Of a stretch of 64,000 bases of DNA, positions 18,079-27,228 are shown piece after piece. The translations under genes were made by a program, and so were the position numbers. Where the stretch lies: NCBI GenBank assembly GCA_034429715.1, contig DAOUFR010000123.1, positions 1-64,000 of the forward strand, in the 5' to 3' direction. The stretch is from CAIMUM01 sp034429715 (lineage in GTDB: Bacteria; Chloroflexota; Dehalococcoidia; GIF9; UBA5629). The notes beneath the pieces were generated by a model, which made no database searches, was not told where the DNA came from, and worked only from the letters and a program-made list of their open reading frames with translations. Every line of letters starts with the position of its first letter. Positions within the stretch are counted from its first letter, which is position 1.

Positions 18079-19284
18079 TTGTTCGACACGCTTAAAAAGC
18101 ATTTCAATCAATGGGGCGGAGGCGTAAGCCTCTTCTTCTGCTTTACACACTTCAGCCAGGATTTGATGACCGGCCTGCTTATCACGATGCTGCCGTTTAT
18201 CCGGCAGGATATGATGCTTAATTACTTTCAGGCGGGGTTGCTGGTCTCCGCATACAGCGTCACGTCGGGATTTTCGCAGATACTGGGTGGATGGGTCGGC
18301 GACCGCATCAAGCACAGGTGGATATCGATAACACTGGGTTTGACCGGAGTTGGCATCAGCGGCATTGCCGCAGGCCTGATGCCGACCTATGAATCATTGC
18401 TGGTAGCCATGGTGTCTATGGGTATCTTTGCCGGCGCGTACCACCCGGCGGCTGTGCCGGCCATAAGCAGCCTGTTCGAGGACAGGCGTGGAAAGGCCAT
18501 CGGGCTGCATATGATCGGCGGCGCTTTAGGCTTCGGCGTCGGCCCGTTTATCGGCACGGCTATCGCCGCAACAATCAACTGGCATATGGCCTTTCTCCTG
18601 CTTTCTATACCCGCTCTGGTTGCAGGACTCAGCGTGGCCGTCTGGCTGCGAAAAATTGAACCGGATATACCGCGCGCTGAAGTAATATCAGGCAAAGGGA
18701 AAGAGGCCGGTGCCGATTCGCCGTCGCTCTGGCAGGTGTTGAAAAAGGTCTCCACAGTCATTGTCCTGGTGGTCGTCGTCACATTCACCTCAGGCTCTCT
18801 GCTGCCTTTTATACCGCTATATCTTGTCGACCATTACAGCCTTACCGCAACCATGGCCGCTGTCTGGACAAGCATACTGAGAGCGTCAGGAGTTCTGGGG
18901 AGTCTGCTGGGTGGATGGCTTTCGGACAGGTGGGGTAACAGACAGACGGTCCTGCTGACCTTGATAGCCATAGGTCCGGCCATATTGCTCTTCACCACAG
19001 TTAGCTATTTCCCCGCCCTGGCCGTGTTAATGATTGTCATTGGGATTGTGTGGACAATGAGGGAAACCGCGGTTCAGACATATTTGATGGAGAGAACACC
19101 GCTGCGCATGCACGGGATAGTCTTCGGTATCTATTTTGGTATAGGGCAGCAGGGGCAGAGCCTGTTGCAGCCCGTATATGGTGTGTTCATGGATATGGCC
19201 GGCATCTCCAGTGTCTTTCTCATCGTGGGTCTCATCAGCCTGGTCACTTCCATCGTCACAATCTTTATTGCCCGCAAAATATAG
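18079..19284 (+). CDS. MFS transporter
   Basis: A 401-residue major facilitator superfamily permease with about twelve transmembrane segments. The loop 2-3 signature is visible as GGWVGDRIKHRW and its repeat in the second half as GGWLSDRWGNRQ. A small soluble loop (EVISGKGKEAGADSPS) lies between the halves. The substrate is unknown. The start is TTG 18079; the ribosome site is weak. Resemblance to fosmidomycin-resistance-type permeases is possible but not certain. Confidence 0.85.
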   Translation: MFDTLKKHFNQWGGGVSLFFCFTHFSQDLMTGLLITMLPFIRQDMMLNYFQAGLLVSAYSVTSGFSQILGGWVGDRIKHRWISITLGLTGVGISGIAAGLMPTYESLLVAMVSMGIFAGAYHPAAVPAISSLFEDRRGKAIGLHMIGGALGFGVGPFIGTAIAATINWHMAFLLLSIPALVAGLSVAVWLRKIEPDIPRAEVISGKGKEAGADSPSLWQVLKKVSTVIVLVVVVTFTSGSLLPFIPLYLVDHYSLTATMAAVWTSILRASGVLGSLLGGWLSDRWGNRQTVLLTLIAIGPAILLFTTVSYFPALAVLMIVIGIVWTMRETAVQTYLMERTPLRMHGIVFGIYFGIGQQGQSLLQPVYGVFMDMAGISSVFLIVGLISLVTSIVTIFIARKI

Positions 19285-19333
19285 GATAATCGTGCAGTTG
19301 TAGTGGATTGTTGGCCGCCGGCGATATTCGCTG

Positions 19334-20479
19334 TCAGCAGCTCTGTTGAGTGGACTGGAAGTATTTACCCTCTGTCTTTATAGAGGGAGCGATCACCAGT
19401 TTGACCTTCTGGAACTCTTTAATACTCAGCGCCCCGCATACGCCCATGGCGTTGCGCAGCGCGCCCACGTAGTTTTCCGTCCCGTCGGTAACGTGGCTGG
19501 GCCCGAAGAGCAGCTTCTCAAGCGAACCCTTGACGCCGGTCTTGATACGCGTGCCCCGCGGTAAAGTGGCGGACGGCTGGGACATACCCCAGTGATATCC
19601 CTTGCCCGGCGCTTCCCCGGCGCGGGTAAGGATGGAGCCGAATACCACGGCGTCGGCGCCCGAGACAAAGGCTTTGCACATATCGCTGCCGATGCGGATG
19701 CCTCCGTCGGTGATGATCGAGACATAGCGGCCGGTCTCCTTAAAATAAACATCGCGCGCAGCGGCGCAGTCGATAGTGGCCGTAACCTGCGGTACTCCCA
19801 CGCCCAGCACCTCGCGTGTCGTGCAGGCGGCGCCCGGGCCGATACCTACCAGCAGGCCATCGATACCTGTCCGCATCAGTTCGAGGGCTGCACTGTAAGT
19901 TACGGCGTTGCCCACGACCACCGGGATGCGGAGCTGTTTACACAGGTCCGAGAAGCTCAGGCCGCGATAGCTTTTGGAGATATGCCGAGCTGTGGTTACC
20001 GTGGTCTGCACCACTATTATGTCGGCGCCGGCCTCCTCTGCTATGGGGGCCAGCTTCTTGGTCGTGGCGGGTATCATGGATACGGCGCAGACAGCGCCGG
20101 CCTTCTTAATCTTCTGAATGCGTTGTGCGATAAGCGAATCCTTGATGGGCTGGCTGTAGATCTTCTGCATCAGGGCAGTGACCTCTCCCTGAGGCGCGTT
20201 GATTATCTCATCCAGTACGGCGCGGGGATTGTCATATCTAACCTGAATCCCATCCATATTGAGGATGGGCAATCCTCCCGCCTTGTTGAATATTATGGCG
20301 AAATCGGGGTCCACCACGGCGTCCATGGCGGCGGCTACCAAAGGGATGGCGAAAGTGATATCGCGGATTTTAAATTCGATGTTGGTCTGGTCGGGATTGA
20401 CCGTGACGTCCCCTGGCACGATTGCCACTTCATCGAAACCATATGCTCGTTCGAGCTCTTTGAACTTAGATATTGGCAT
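19334..20479 (-). CDS. guaB3: GuaB3-family IMP dehydrogenase-like protein
   Basis: A 381-residue IMPDH/GMP-reductase family TIM barrel without the CBS pair of classical GuaB. The catalytic loop is GIGPGAACTTREVLGVGVPQ, with the thiolate Cys219, and the phosphate-binding DGGIRIGSDMCKAFVSGADAVVFGS follows. These features match the GuaB3 group found in actinobacteria, cyanobacteria and Chloroflexi, whose exact reaction is less studied than that of GuaB; a role in purine nucleotide balance is likely. It starts at ATG 20479. The divergent rsmI gene begins about 150 nt away. Confidence 0.88.
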   Translation of the reverse strand: MPISKFKELERAYGFDEVAIVPGDVTVNPDQTNIEFKIRDITFAIPLVAAAMDAVVDPDFAIIFNKAGGLPILNMDGIQVRYDNPRAVLDEIINAPQGEVTALMQKIYSQPIKDSLIAQRIQKIKKAGAVCAVSMIPATTKKLAPIAEEAGADIIVVQTTVTTARHISKSYRGLSFSDLCKQLRIPVVVGNAVTYSAALELMRTGIDGLLVGIGPGAACTTREVLGVGVPQVTATIDCAAARDVYFKETGRYVSIITDGGIRIGSDMCKAFVSGADAVVFGSILTRAGEAPGKGYHWGMSQPSATLPRGTRIKTGVKGSLEKLLFGPSHVTDGTENYVGALRNAMGVCGALSIKEFQKVKLVIAPSIKTEGKYFQSTQQSC

Positions 20480-20506
20480 GTCAAGCCTCGGGGGTGATTA
20501 GCGGAA

Positions 20507-20515
20507 ACTATATCA
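20507..20515 (-). promoter_or_regulatory. Candidate extended -10 promoter of guaB3
   Basis: The minus strand reads TGATATAGT, an extended -10 (TGn plus TATAGT), 27 nt before the ATG of guaB3. Confidence 0.4.
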
Positions 20516-20586
20516 AAATGGAGTGTTTCAAGTCAAGCCTGGAGGAATCTCGATATATGCCATCTGCGCTCGAGTACGACATAAAG

Positions 20587-20616
20587 TTTACCGCCAAGCG
20601 TAAACTGGGATATAAT
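20587..20616 (+). promoter_or_regulatory. Candidate promoter of the rsmI-metG-ispB group
   Basis: TTTACC (20587-20592), an 18-nt spacer, then a perfect TATAAT (20611-20616). The GTG at 20629 is only 12 nt beyond the -10 box, so the mRNA would have a leader of about 5 nt. This supports GTG 20629 as the rsmI start. Confidence 0.5.
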
Positions 20617-20628
20617 TACTGCGTTATT

Positions 20629-21342
20629 GTGCCTGTTTTGTATGTTGTAGCCACACCAATCGGTAACCTTGAGGATATCACGCTGAGAGCTCTGCGGGTG
20701 TTGGGCGAAGTACAGTTGATAGCAGCAGAAGATACGCGCACCTCACGTAAGCTGCTCAGCAGGTATAATATTAAGACCGGATTGACCAGTTATTACGAGC
20801 ACAATAAAAAAAGCAAGATGCCTGCCCTGCTGAAAATGCTGGAGGAACAGGACATCGCCCTTATCTCGGAAGCTGGTACTCCCGGCATCAGCGATCCGGG
20901 CTACGAGCTCATCAAGGGCGCTATTAAGAAAGGATTTAAAGTCGAGGTATTGCCGGGACCTTCGGCGGTGATCACTGCCATGGCTGCCTCAGGCCTGCCA
21001 TCGGACCAGTTCCTTTACATGGGCTTTTTACCGCGTAAGAAGGGGGAGAAAAGGCGGTTGCTGGGATCGGTCAGCTTGGAGCCGAGGACGATGATCTGTT
21101 TCGAGTCGCCCTACAGGGTGATCGATTCACTGTCGGCCATGCTGGAGATGATGGGTGACCGCTCCGTCGCGGTGTGCAGGGAGATGAGCAAGCTGCACGA
21201 GGAGGTATTTCGAGGGCCGCTGAGCGCGGCGGTCAGGCATTTCAACAGGCCGCGCGGTGAATTCACGATTGTTATACAGGGTACCGGTAATGTAAAAAAG
21301 TCCTTGCGTAAGACAAGGGACAAATCTAAAATGGGAGTTTAG
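20629..21342 (+). CDS. rsmI: 16S rRNA (cytidine-1402-2'-O)-methyltransferase RsmI
   Basis: A tetrapyrrole-methylase-fold SAM enzyme that methylates the ribose of C1402 in 16S rRNA. Motifs are LYVVATPIGNLEDITLRAL, AAEDTRTSRKLL, ISEAGTPGISDPG and LPGPSAVITAMAASGLPSDQF. At 237 residues it lacks the ~50-residue C-terminal domain of the E. coli enzyme. The start is uncertain: GTG 20629 fits the family N-terminus and a TATAAT box just upstream, while ATG 20557 has a good GGAGGA site but would add 24 residues not seen in the family. It heads a plus-strand group with metG and ispB. Confidence 0.9.
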   Translation: MPVLYVVATPIGNLEDITLRALRVLGEVQLIAAEDTRTSRKLLSRYNIKTGLTSYYEHNKKSKMPALLKMLEEQDIALISEAGTPGISDPGYELIKGAIKKGFKVEVLPGPSAVITAMAASGLPSDQFLYMGFLPRKKGEKRRLLGSVSLEPRTMICFESPYRVIDSLSAMLEMMGDRSVAVCREMSKLHEEVFRGPLSAAVRHFNRPRGEFTIVIQGTGNVKKSLRKTRDKSKMGV

Positions 21343-21344
21343 TC

Positions 21345-21782
21345 ATGCAGGAAAGATTTCGCAGGGGTGCAATTTCCATTGGACCGGCCAGGTGCAATGG
21401 CTGCGACAGCACCATACATCACGGTGATGTATATCTGGCTATCGACGAGAAGCCTTCGGACAAGCTGAAGGAAGAGGTGATATATATCGACGATCTGGAT
21501 TGCTCTGAATGCGACAAAAGGATAGACAGCGGTGACGAATACCTCTTCGTCATTGATGGCGATAGCGAGAAGTGCTATTGTCCGGCCTGTTATAAGAAAA
21601 AGGGCGGCGAAGCATACAGGAAAAAGAATTTCGGCTGCGTAATCGAATATAAGAAATCGGCCCAGGAATCTCAAGAGCTGCGTTTCTGCCAGGCCTGCTG
21701 CGAGAAGCGAAAGGCCGGCACGGAAAAGAAGGAGAAGGGGGACAAGGTTTTCACCTTTTTCCCATCGAAAACTCTTAAATAG
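21345..21782 (+). CDS. Cys-rich putative zinc-binding protein, function unknown
   Basis: A 145-residue soluble protein between rsmI (2 nt gap) and metG. It has three CxxC-type knuckles (CNGC at 17-20, CSEC near 55, CPAC near 80) and a fourth pair near residue 115 (CQACC), which suggests two zinc ribbons. The rest is rich in charged residues. I do not recognise a family. Tight coupling to an rRNA methylase and a tRNA synthetase hints at an RNA or translation role, but this is only context. Confidence 0.75.
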   Translation: MQERFRRGAISIGPARCNGCDSTIHHGDVYLAIDEKPSDKLKEEVIYIDDLDCSECDKRIDSGDEYLFVIDGDSEKCYCPACYKKKGGEAYRKKNFGCVIEYKKSAQESQELRFCQACCEKRKAGTEKKEKGDKVFTFFPSKTLK

Positions 21783-21808
21783 CACAATACGAAACGGGAG
21801 ATATACAC

Positions 21809-23482
21809 TTGCCTGAGAACATCCTCGTTGCTGTAGCCTGGCCGTATGCCAACGGCCCGCTTCACCTCGGCCATGTCGCCGGGGCTTATTTGCCCGCTGA
21901 TATCTTCGCCCGCTATCAGCGCCTGCGCGGCAACAGCGTGTTGATGGTATCCGGAAGCGATGAGCACGGGACACCTATAACCCTGCGCGCCGAGCAGGAG
22001 GGTATTCCACCTTCAGAGCTAGCCACCAGGTATCACAAAGAATTTCTGGAGAGCTGGCAGCAGCTGGGGATCTCGTTTGATCTTTTCACCACCACGGATA
22101 CGGCTAACCATGCATCGGTTACGCACGATATCTTCCTCAAACTGCTTGAGAAAGGCTACATCTATAAAGGCTCGATGCCTCAGGCGTATTGCCCCAGTTG
22201 CAAGCGCTCGCTTCCCGACCGTTACGTCGAAGGCACCTGCCCCCACTGCAATTTCAATGCGGCCAGGGGCGACCAGTGCGATAACTGCGGCCACACGCTG
22301 AATCCCAGCGACCTGATAGACGTGCGTTGTCGCACCTGCTCATCCACGCCCAGGTTTGAAAACTCGGAGCATTTTTTCCTCAAGCTGAGCGCATTTGAGG
22401 AGCAGCTCAGGAAGTGGGTGGGAGATAAGGATTTCTGGCGCCAGAACGTACAGAAATTCACTCTGGGCTTTCTGGAGGGAGGGCTAAAAGACAGGGCCAT
22501 CACGCGCGATATCGAGTGGGGCGTCAGTGTGCCGCAGCCGGGATTTGAGAAAAAACGTATTTACGTCTGGTTTGAGGCGGTCATCGGGTATCTGTCGGCC
22601 AGCCGTGAGTGGGCCTCATTGCAGGGGGATAACGATGCCTGGAAACGTTTCTGGACGGGGCAGAACAGGGCCTACTACTTTATAGGCAAGGATAATATTC
22701 CCTTCCACACGATTATCTGGCCGGCCATGCTGATGGGCTACGGGGGCCTCAGCTTGCCCTACGATGTGCCTGCCAACGAGTTCCTCACAATCGAAGGGAA
22801 GAAACTGTCCACCAGCCGTAACTGGGCTGTGTGGGTGCCTGATTTTCTGCAGCGCTACGATCCTGACCCGCTGCGTTATTATCTGTCCATCAATATGCCT
22901 GAGACCGGAGATATGGACTTCTCATGGCACGAGTTCCTGCGCAAGAACAACGACGAGCTGGTGGCGACCTACGGCAACCTGGTGCACCGTGTGCTTTCCT
23001 TTAACTATCGCAACTTCAATGCTTCCGTGCCTGAACCGGGCGATATGGACGAGGCCGGCAAGGCACTGTTGCAAAAGGCCCGCAATACGCTGGAACAGGT
23101 CGGCAGCCAGCTTGACCGCTGCCATTTCAAGGAGGGTCTTAAAATCGCCATGGCCCTGGCGCAAGATGTCAATCGCTTCCTCGACGACACCGCGCCCTGG
23201 AAGATGATCAAACAGGACCGCCAGGCTGCCGGGAGATCGGTATATACGGCCATCGCCGCAATATCGGCATTGAAAACCATGCTTTATCCCTTCCTGCCTT
23301 TCACGTCGCAGAAGCTGCACTCCTATCTGGGCTTCGAGGGGGATATACGCGATGCGAGCTGGGACCTTGAGATTCCTCAACCCGGCCGTGCGCTGCCGCA
23401 ACCCCAGGCGCTGTTCACCAAATTGGAAGATAGCCTGGTGGAGGAAGAGATGGCCAGGCTGGGGAATAGTGGAACGGCATGA
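21809..23482 (+). CDS. metG: Methionyl-tRNA synthetase
   Basis: A 557-residue class I synthetase that charges tRNA-Met. The HIGH motif is HLGH at 19-22 and KMSKS is KLSTS at 332-336. Between them the zinc domain has paired CxxC knuckles (CPSCKRS, CPHCN, CDNCGHT, CRTCSS), as in the two-zinc MetG type. The C-terminal anticodon-binding helices are present; there is no C-terminal EMAP/tRNA-binding domain. The start is TTG 21809 with GGGAG 8 nt upstream. Its stop overlaps the next start by 4 nt (ATGA). Confidence 0.96.
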   Translation: MPENILVAVAWPYANGPLHLGHVAGAYLPADIFARYQRLRGNSVLMVSGSDEHGTPITLRAEQEGIPPSELATRYHKEFLESWQQLGISFDLFTTTDTANHASVTHDIFLKLLEKGYIYKGSMPQAYCPSCKRSLPDRYVEGTCPHCNFNAARGDQCDNCGHTLNPSDLIDVRCRTCSSTPRFENSEHFFLKLSAFEEQLRKWVGDKDFWRQNVQKFTLGFLEGGLKDRAITRDIEWGVSVPQPGFEKKRIYVWFEAVIGYLSASREWASLQGDNDAWKRFWTGQNRAYYFIGKDNIPFHTIIWPAMLMGYGGLSLPYDVPANEFLTIEGKKLSTSRNWAVWVPDFLQRYDPDPLRYYLSINMPETGDMDFSWHEFLRKNNDELVATYGNLVHRVLSFNYRNFNASVPEPGDMDEAGKALLQKARNTLEQVGSQLDRCHFKEGLKIAMALAQDVNRFLDDTAPWKMIKQDRQAAGRSVYTAIAAISALKTMLYPFLPFTSQKLHSYLGFEGDIRDASWDLEIPQPGRALPQPQALFTKLEDSLVEEEMARLGNSGTA

Positions 23483-24441
23483 ATCTCGATCAGATATACG
23501 CCCCGGTCAAGCCCGGCCTCGATCTGGTGGAATCCAAGCTGGAGGAGATAGCCGGTAACGAGATACCTCTGCTGTCACAATTGCTCCAATACGCCCTTCT
23601 GAAAGTCGGCAAAAGGGTCAGGCCCGCCCTCACACTGCTCAGCGGTAAGTTTTATCGCTACGATCTCACAACGCTCGTCCCCATGGCCGCGGCTGCGGAG
23701 GTGCTTCATATAGGCACCCTGGTGCACGACGATATCATAGACAATGCGGATATGCGCCACGGCAAGCCGGCTGTTTATCGTACCTGGGGACAGAACTGCG
23801 CCCTGTTATTGGGAGATTATTTATTCTCCAAGGCGGGCAGCCTGGCCTCCACCACAGAAAACCTCAGGGTCATCAGGCGTTTCAGCGAGACGCTGATGAC
23901 TATCTCCGGCGGTGAACTCAGGGAGGGCAGCCATACCTTCGACCTGGCCTCCGCCAGGGATAACTACTATAAATGGATCAGCGACAAGACAGCCTGCCTG
24001 TTTGTTATGGCTTCGGAGTGCGGATCGGTGCTGAGCGGTTGTCCTGAGGAACAGGTGCAGGCTCTTAAAGAATATTCGCTCAATTTCGGGCTGTCCTTCC
24101 AGATTATCGACGATATACTTGATTTCATCGGCGATCCTTCAGCGCTGGGGAAACCGGTGGGATCAGATCTGAACGAGGGCGCCGCCACCCTGCCGTCCAT
24201 CCTGTATGCCGAGAAGCATCCGCAGGACGACGTAATTCAGGCCATTATCGTAGACCACCGCAAAGACCTTGTGCCGGGCGCAGTTAAAAAGGTACGCGAA
24301 TCCGGGGTCATAGATGAATGCAGGTCCATCGCACGGGGATTTTCACAAAAGGCCAGCCTTTCACTTAATAATCTGCCGGATTGTGATGCACGGCAGTCGC
24401 TCAAAGCTCTGGTAGCCTTCGTTATCGAGAGGAATAAGTAG
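23479..24441 (+). CDS. ispB: Polyprenyl diphosphate synthase
   Basis: A 320-residue trans-isoprenyl diphosphate synthase that elongates allylic diphosphates with IPP, probably to the side chain of a quinone or a lipid carrier. The first aspartate-rich motif is HDDIIDNAD (DDIID at 84-88) and the second is QIIDDILDF; GKRVRP is the substrate-binding site. The product chain length is not readable, so IspB-type or heptaprenyl-type is possible. It overlaps metG by 4 nt and is convergent with ftsH with a 6-nt gap. Confidence 0.92.
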   Translation: MNLDQIYAPVKPGLDLVESKLEEIAGNEIPLLSQLLQYALLKVGKRVRPALTLLSGKFYRYDLTTLVPMAAAAEVLHIGTLVHDDIIDNADMRHGKPAVYRTWGQNCALLLGDYLFSKAGSLASTTENLRVIRRFSETLMTISGGELREGSHTFDLASARDNYYKWISDKTACLFVMASECGSVLSGCPEEQVQALKEYSLNFGLSFQIIDDILDFIGDPSALGKPVGSDLNEGAATLPSILYAEKHPQDDVIQAIIVDHRKDLVPGAVKKVRESGVIDECRSIARGFSQKASLSLNNLPDCDARQSLKALVAFVIERNK

Positions 24442-24447
24442 GCGGCG

Positions 24448-26292
24448 TCAGGAAGCCGGCGCAGTTTCGAGGCCGGGCGCCGGGATGGGGTCCTTCAGCA
24501 GCTTTTCGAAAGTCAGGTCGTCTATCGTCTCTTTTTCAATCAGGTAATCGGCTATGTATTTTAGCCTGGGCTTATTATCCGTCATGATCTCCAGCGCTTT
24601 AGCGTAGGCTTCCTTGACCAGGGACTCCACCTCCTCGTCTATCTCCTCTGCTATCTTGTCGCTGTAATTCTGCTGCTCGTGTATCTCCTTGCCCAGGAAG
24701 ATCATCTCCTCCCTCTTGCCGAAAGTGCGCGGCCCCAATTTCCGGCTCATGCCGAACTCCGTAATCATGCGGCGGGCAATCAGAGTGACCTTCTCCAGGT
24801 CGTTCTGCGCGCCCGTGGTCAATTCGCCCAGTGAGACCTGTTCAGCCGCCCTGCCGGCCAGGCTGATGATCATCATGTCCTTGAAGCGCTCGTATGTTTC
24901 AAGATGGCGCTCCTCGCTTGGCAGGAACCTGGTCCAACCGCCCATCATGCCCCTTGCTACGATGGATATTTTGTGCACCGGATCAGCGTTGGGCAGCATT
25001 TTGGCCGCCAGCGCATGGCCGGTCTCGTGATAGGCGATCAATTCCCGCTCACTCCTGGTTATAACGCGTCCTTTTTTCTCAGGCCCGGCGATGACGCGAT
25101 CAATGGAATCCTCCAGCTCTTTTTGCCCGATATCCTTGCGGTCCCGTCTGGCGGCTAAAATAGCCGCCTCGTTGATCAGGTTGGCCAGGTCGGCGCCGCT
25201 GAATCCGGGGGTTTGCCGGGCGATCACTTCAAGTTTGGCTTCCTTGGCCAGAGGCTTGCCCTTGGCGTGGACTGCCAGTATGGCGCTACGGCCGTTTATA
25301 TCGGGCTGGTCTATAACGATATGGCGGTCGAACCTGCCCGGCCTCAGCAGGGCGGGGTCGAGTATATCCGGCCGGTTGGTGGCTGCCAGTACGATGACGC
25401 CGGTGTTGCTGTCGAAACCATCCATCTCCACCAGTATCTGGTTCAGCGTCTGCTCACGCTCGTCGTGGCCGCCGCCCAGGCCTGCTCCCCTGTGCCGGCC
25501 AACGGCATCGATCTCGTCTACAAAGACGATACAGGGCGAATTTCGCTTGGCCTGGTCGAAAAGGTCGCGTACACGCGAGGCGCCCACGCCGACAAACATT
25601 TCGACGAATTCGCTGCCGCTGATGGAGAAGAAGGGCACCCCCGCCTCGCCCGCAGTGGCCTTGGCGACCAGCGTTTTGCCACAGCCCGGAGGGCCGACCA
25701 GCAGCAGGCCGCGTGGAATGCGGGCTCCCAGGGCCAGGAATTTCTGCGGCGATTTGAGGAACTCCACCACTTCCTGGAGCTCACCCTTTGATTCATCTAT
25801 GCCGGCCACATCGGCGAATGTGACGGTCGGCTTATCGCCCGACGCCAGACGGGCACGGCTCTTGCCGAAATTGAAGGCCTGAGTATTGGCGCCGCGAGCT
25901 GAACGGAAGAGGAAGAACAGCAGAGCGCCGAAAAGCACCAGGGGTAAGAAGCTCAGCATAATGCTGCCCCAGTCAAAGCCGCCGGTTTTCACATCGAACT
26001 TGATCCCGTCGTCCCCCAGCTTGACGCCTGCATCCTTAAGGCTGTCCATCAGTTCCTTGGTGCTGCCTACATAGGCAGCTTTAACCACCGGCTTGTCGTC
26101 CTTGAGCCCGATGATTGAGTTTCCGTCCTGCTGGATAGTATTGACCTGGCCTTTATTGGCATTGTCGACGAATGTATAGAAATCGACTTCCTTTGGTCCT
26201 TTGTTAATGGGGAAGAAGCTGAATGCCAGTGCGAGCAGGGCTACCAGAATAAGTAGGTAGAGAAGGCTACCTTGCCACCATCTTGCTTTCAT
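24448..26292 (-). CDS. ftsH: ATP-dependent zinc metalloprotease FtsH
   Basis: A 614-residue membrane-anchored AAA+ protease that degrades membrane and regulatory proteins. It has a transmembrane segment at ~7-27, an extracytoplasmic domain, a second segment at ~109-130, Walker A GPPGCGKT at 200-207, Walker B VFVDEID at 256-262, the SRH region ATNRPDILDPALLRPGRFDR, and the zinc site HETGH at 422-426. The length and order are typical. The start is ATG 26292 with AAGG nearby. Confidence 0.97.
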   Translation of the reverse strand: MKARWWQGSLLYLLILVALLALAFSFFPINKGPKEVDFYTFVDNANKGQVNTIQQDGNSIIGLKDDKPVVKAAYVGSTKELMDSLKDAGVKLGDDGIKFDVKTGGFDWGSIMLSFLPLVLFGALLFFLFRSARGANTQAFNFGKSRARLASGDKPTVTFADVAGIDESKGELQEVVEFLKSPQKFLALGARIPRGLLLVGPPGCGKTLVAKATAGEAGVPFFSISGSEFVEMFVGVGASRVRDLFDQAKRNSPCIVFVDEIDAVGRHRGAGLGGGHDEREQTLNQILVEMDGFDSNTGVIVLAATNRPDILDPALLRPGRFDRHIVIDQPDINGRSAILAVHAKGKPLAKEAKLEVIARQTPGFSGADLANLINEAAILAARRDRKDIGQKELEDSIDRVIAGPEKKGRVITRSERELIAYHETGHALAAKMLPNADPVHKISIVARGMMGGWTRFLPSEERHLETYERFKDMMIISLAGRAAEQVSLGELTTGAQNDLEKVTLIARRMITEFGMSRKLGPRTFGKREEMIFLGKEIHEQQNYSDKIAEEIDEEVESLVKEAYAKALEIMTDNKPRLKYIADYLIEKETIDDLTFEKLLKDPIPAPGLETAPAS

Positions 26293-26320
26293 ATATTACC
26301 TTATTTTAGACAGTACGCTA

Positions 26321-26329
26321 ATTATATCA
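26321..26329 (-). promoter_or_regulatory. Extended -10 promoter of ftsH
   Basis: The minus strand reads TGATATAAT, a perfect TATAAT with the TGn extension, 28 nt upstream of the ftsH ATG. TTTATC lies 17 nt further upstream as a weak -35. Confidence 0.55.
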
Positions 26330-26467
26330 AATGATACGGGGATGATAAAGGAAAAATCGTATAAGAACGGTAAAAGGGTCATCCTTTATCAACATGTTTG
26401 CCGTTACAGCAAAGCACCCGGCCGTAATTAATACTGCACGGGCGCCTGCTGTATCGTATGATCAAAG

Positions 26468-26941
26468 TTAAGGCCAGGGCAGAGCTTTAGGACTGAGGTG
26501 TAACTCTTTCATGCCGGCCTCTTTAAGCATGGTCAGAGTCGCCTTGAGCTGCCTCTGCTGTTCTGCGCTCAATTTGTACAGGACACGCCTGGTCCCCTCT
26601 TTTTTCATGGCCTGTTTCAGGGCGTTTTCTCCCTTTGCTGTCAGGGTGATGCGGATCAAGTTTTTACGCTCCATGTTCTTGGTCCGTTTGATCAGGCCCT
26701 GCTTTTCCATGCGCATGAGGATACCGGATATGGAGTGCGGCTCGCGCAGCAGCATGCGGGAAATCCTGGCAGGGGTGACATCCTTCCCCATAGCGTCTAC
26801 GAGGAAAAGAATGGCGGCCGAGGTTGCCGACAGGTTCTGGGGGAGTAATTCCCGCTCCCGCACTTTCACGAATATATCGGCTACCTGCATAATCTGCGTG
26901 ACAAGAGTATAATCCTTGTCCGCTTTTATCTGCTGTACCAT
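26468..26941 (-). CDS. MarR-family transcriptional regulator
   Basis: A 157-residue winged-helix regulator. The recognition region ATPARISRMLLREPHSISGILMRMEKQGLI and the wing TKNMERKNLIRITLTAKGENAL fit MarR proteins, and helices at both ends would dimerise. No cognate exporter or catabolic gene is adjacent: ftsH lies downstream on the same strand 175 nt away and rsfS is divergent. The start is ATG 26941 behind a GGAGG that lies in the loop of a small hairpin. The ligand and targets are unknown. Confidence 0.87.
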   Translation of the reverse strand: MVQQIKADKDYTLVTQIMQVADIFVKVRERELLPQNLSATSAAILFLVDAMGKDVTPARISRMLLREPHSISGILMRMEKQGLIKRTKNMERKNLIRITLTAKGENALKQAMKKEGTRRVLYKLSAEQQRQLKATLTMLKEAGMKELHLSPKALPWP

Positions 26942-26947
26942 TATTAA

Positions 26948-26963
26948 ATCAACCTCCGTTGAT
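26948..26963 (-). promoter_or_regulatory. Inverted repeat presenting the marR Shine-Dalgarno in its loop
   Basis: ATCAAC and GTTGAT (6-bp arms, 4-nt loop) flank GGAG on the minus strand, directly before the marR start. It could be an autoregulatory operator half-site pair or an RNA hairpin that controls translation. Confidence 0.4.
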
Positions 26964-27184
26964 GTTTTCTATTCTATTTTATATTATCGAGAGCCAACAC
27001 ATTTTGCGCTTGCACTGATATTGGCACAGCATCTGATTGATCAAGGCCATAAGCCTGAGTTAATTATGACAATTATTGTGAAAAAGTCAAACCCGACCTT
27101 CTTGCATTCCCAAACGTATATGGTCATCACTACGACGCTAAGGCCCGGATATGAGTTGCCCCGCTGCCGTGGACGCCGTCCCTG

Positions 27185-27193
27185 TGCTATAAT
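27185..27193 (+). promoter_or_regulatory. Extended -10 promoter of rsfS
   Basis: TGCTATAAT (TGn plus a perfect TATAAT). The 13-mer around it, TGTGCTATAATCA, recurs at the thiL promoter. Transcription should start near 27200, about 45 nt before the rsfS start. Confidence 0.55.
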
Positions 27194-27214
27194 CAGATAT
27201 AGAGATATAGGACC

Positions 27215-27228
27215 GGTACTATAGTACC
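27215..27228 (+). promoter_or_regulatory. Perfect 14-bp palindrome in the rsfS leader
   Basis: GGTACTATAGTACC is a perfect dyad that lies just after the predicted transcription start and immediately before the GAGGAG ribosome site. It looks like a protein operator; the neighbouring MarR-type protein is one candidate, without proof. Confidence 0.4.

Noticed and set aside
20557..20628. ATG 20557 as start of rsmI
   Set aside because: It has a GGAGGA site, but the added 24 residues do not belong to the family and a TATAAT box lies inside this stretch. Kept only as an alternative.
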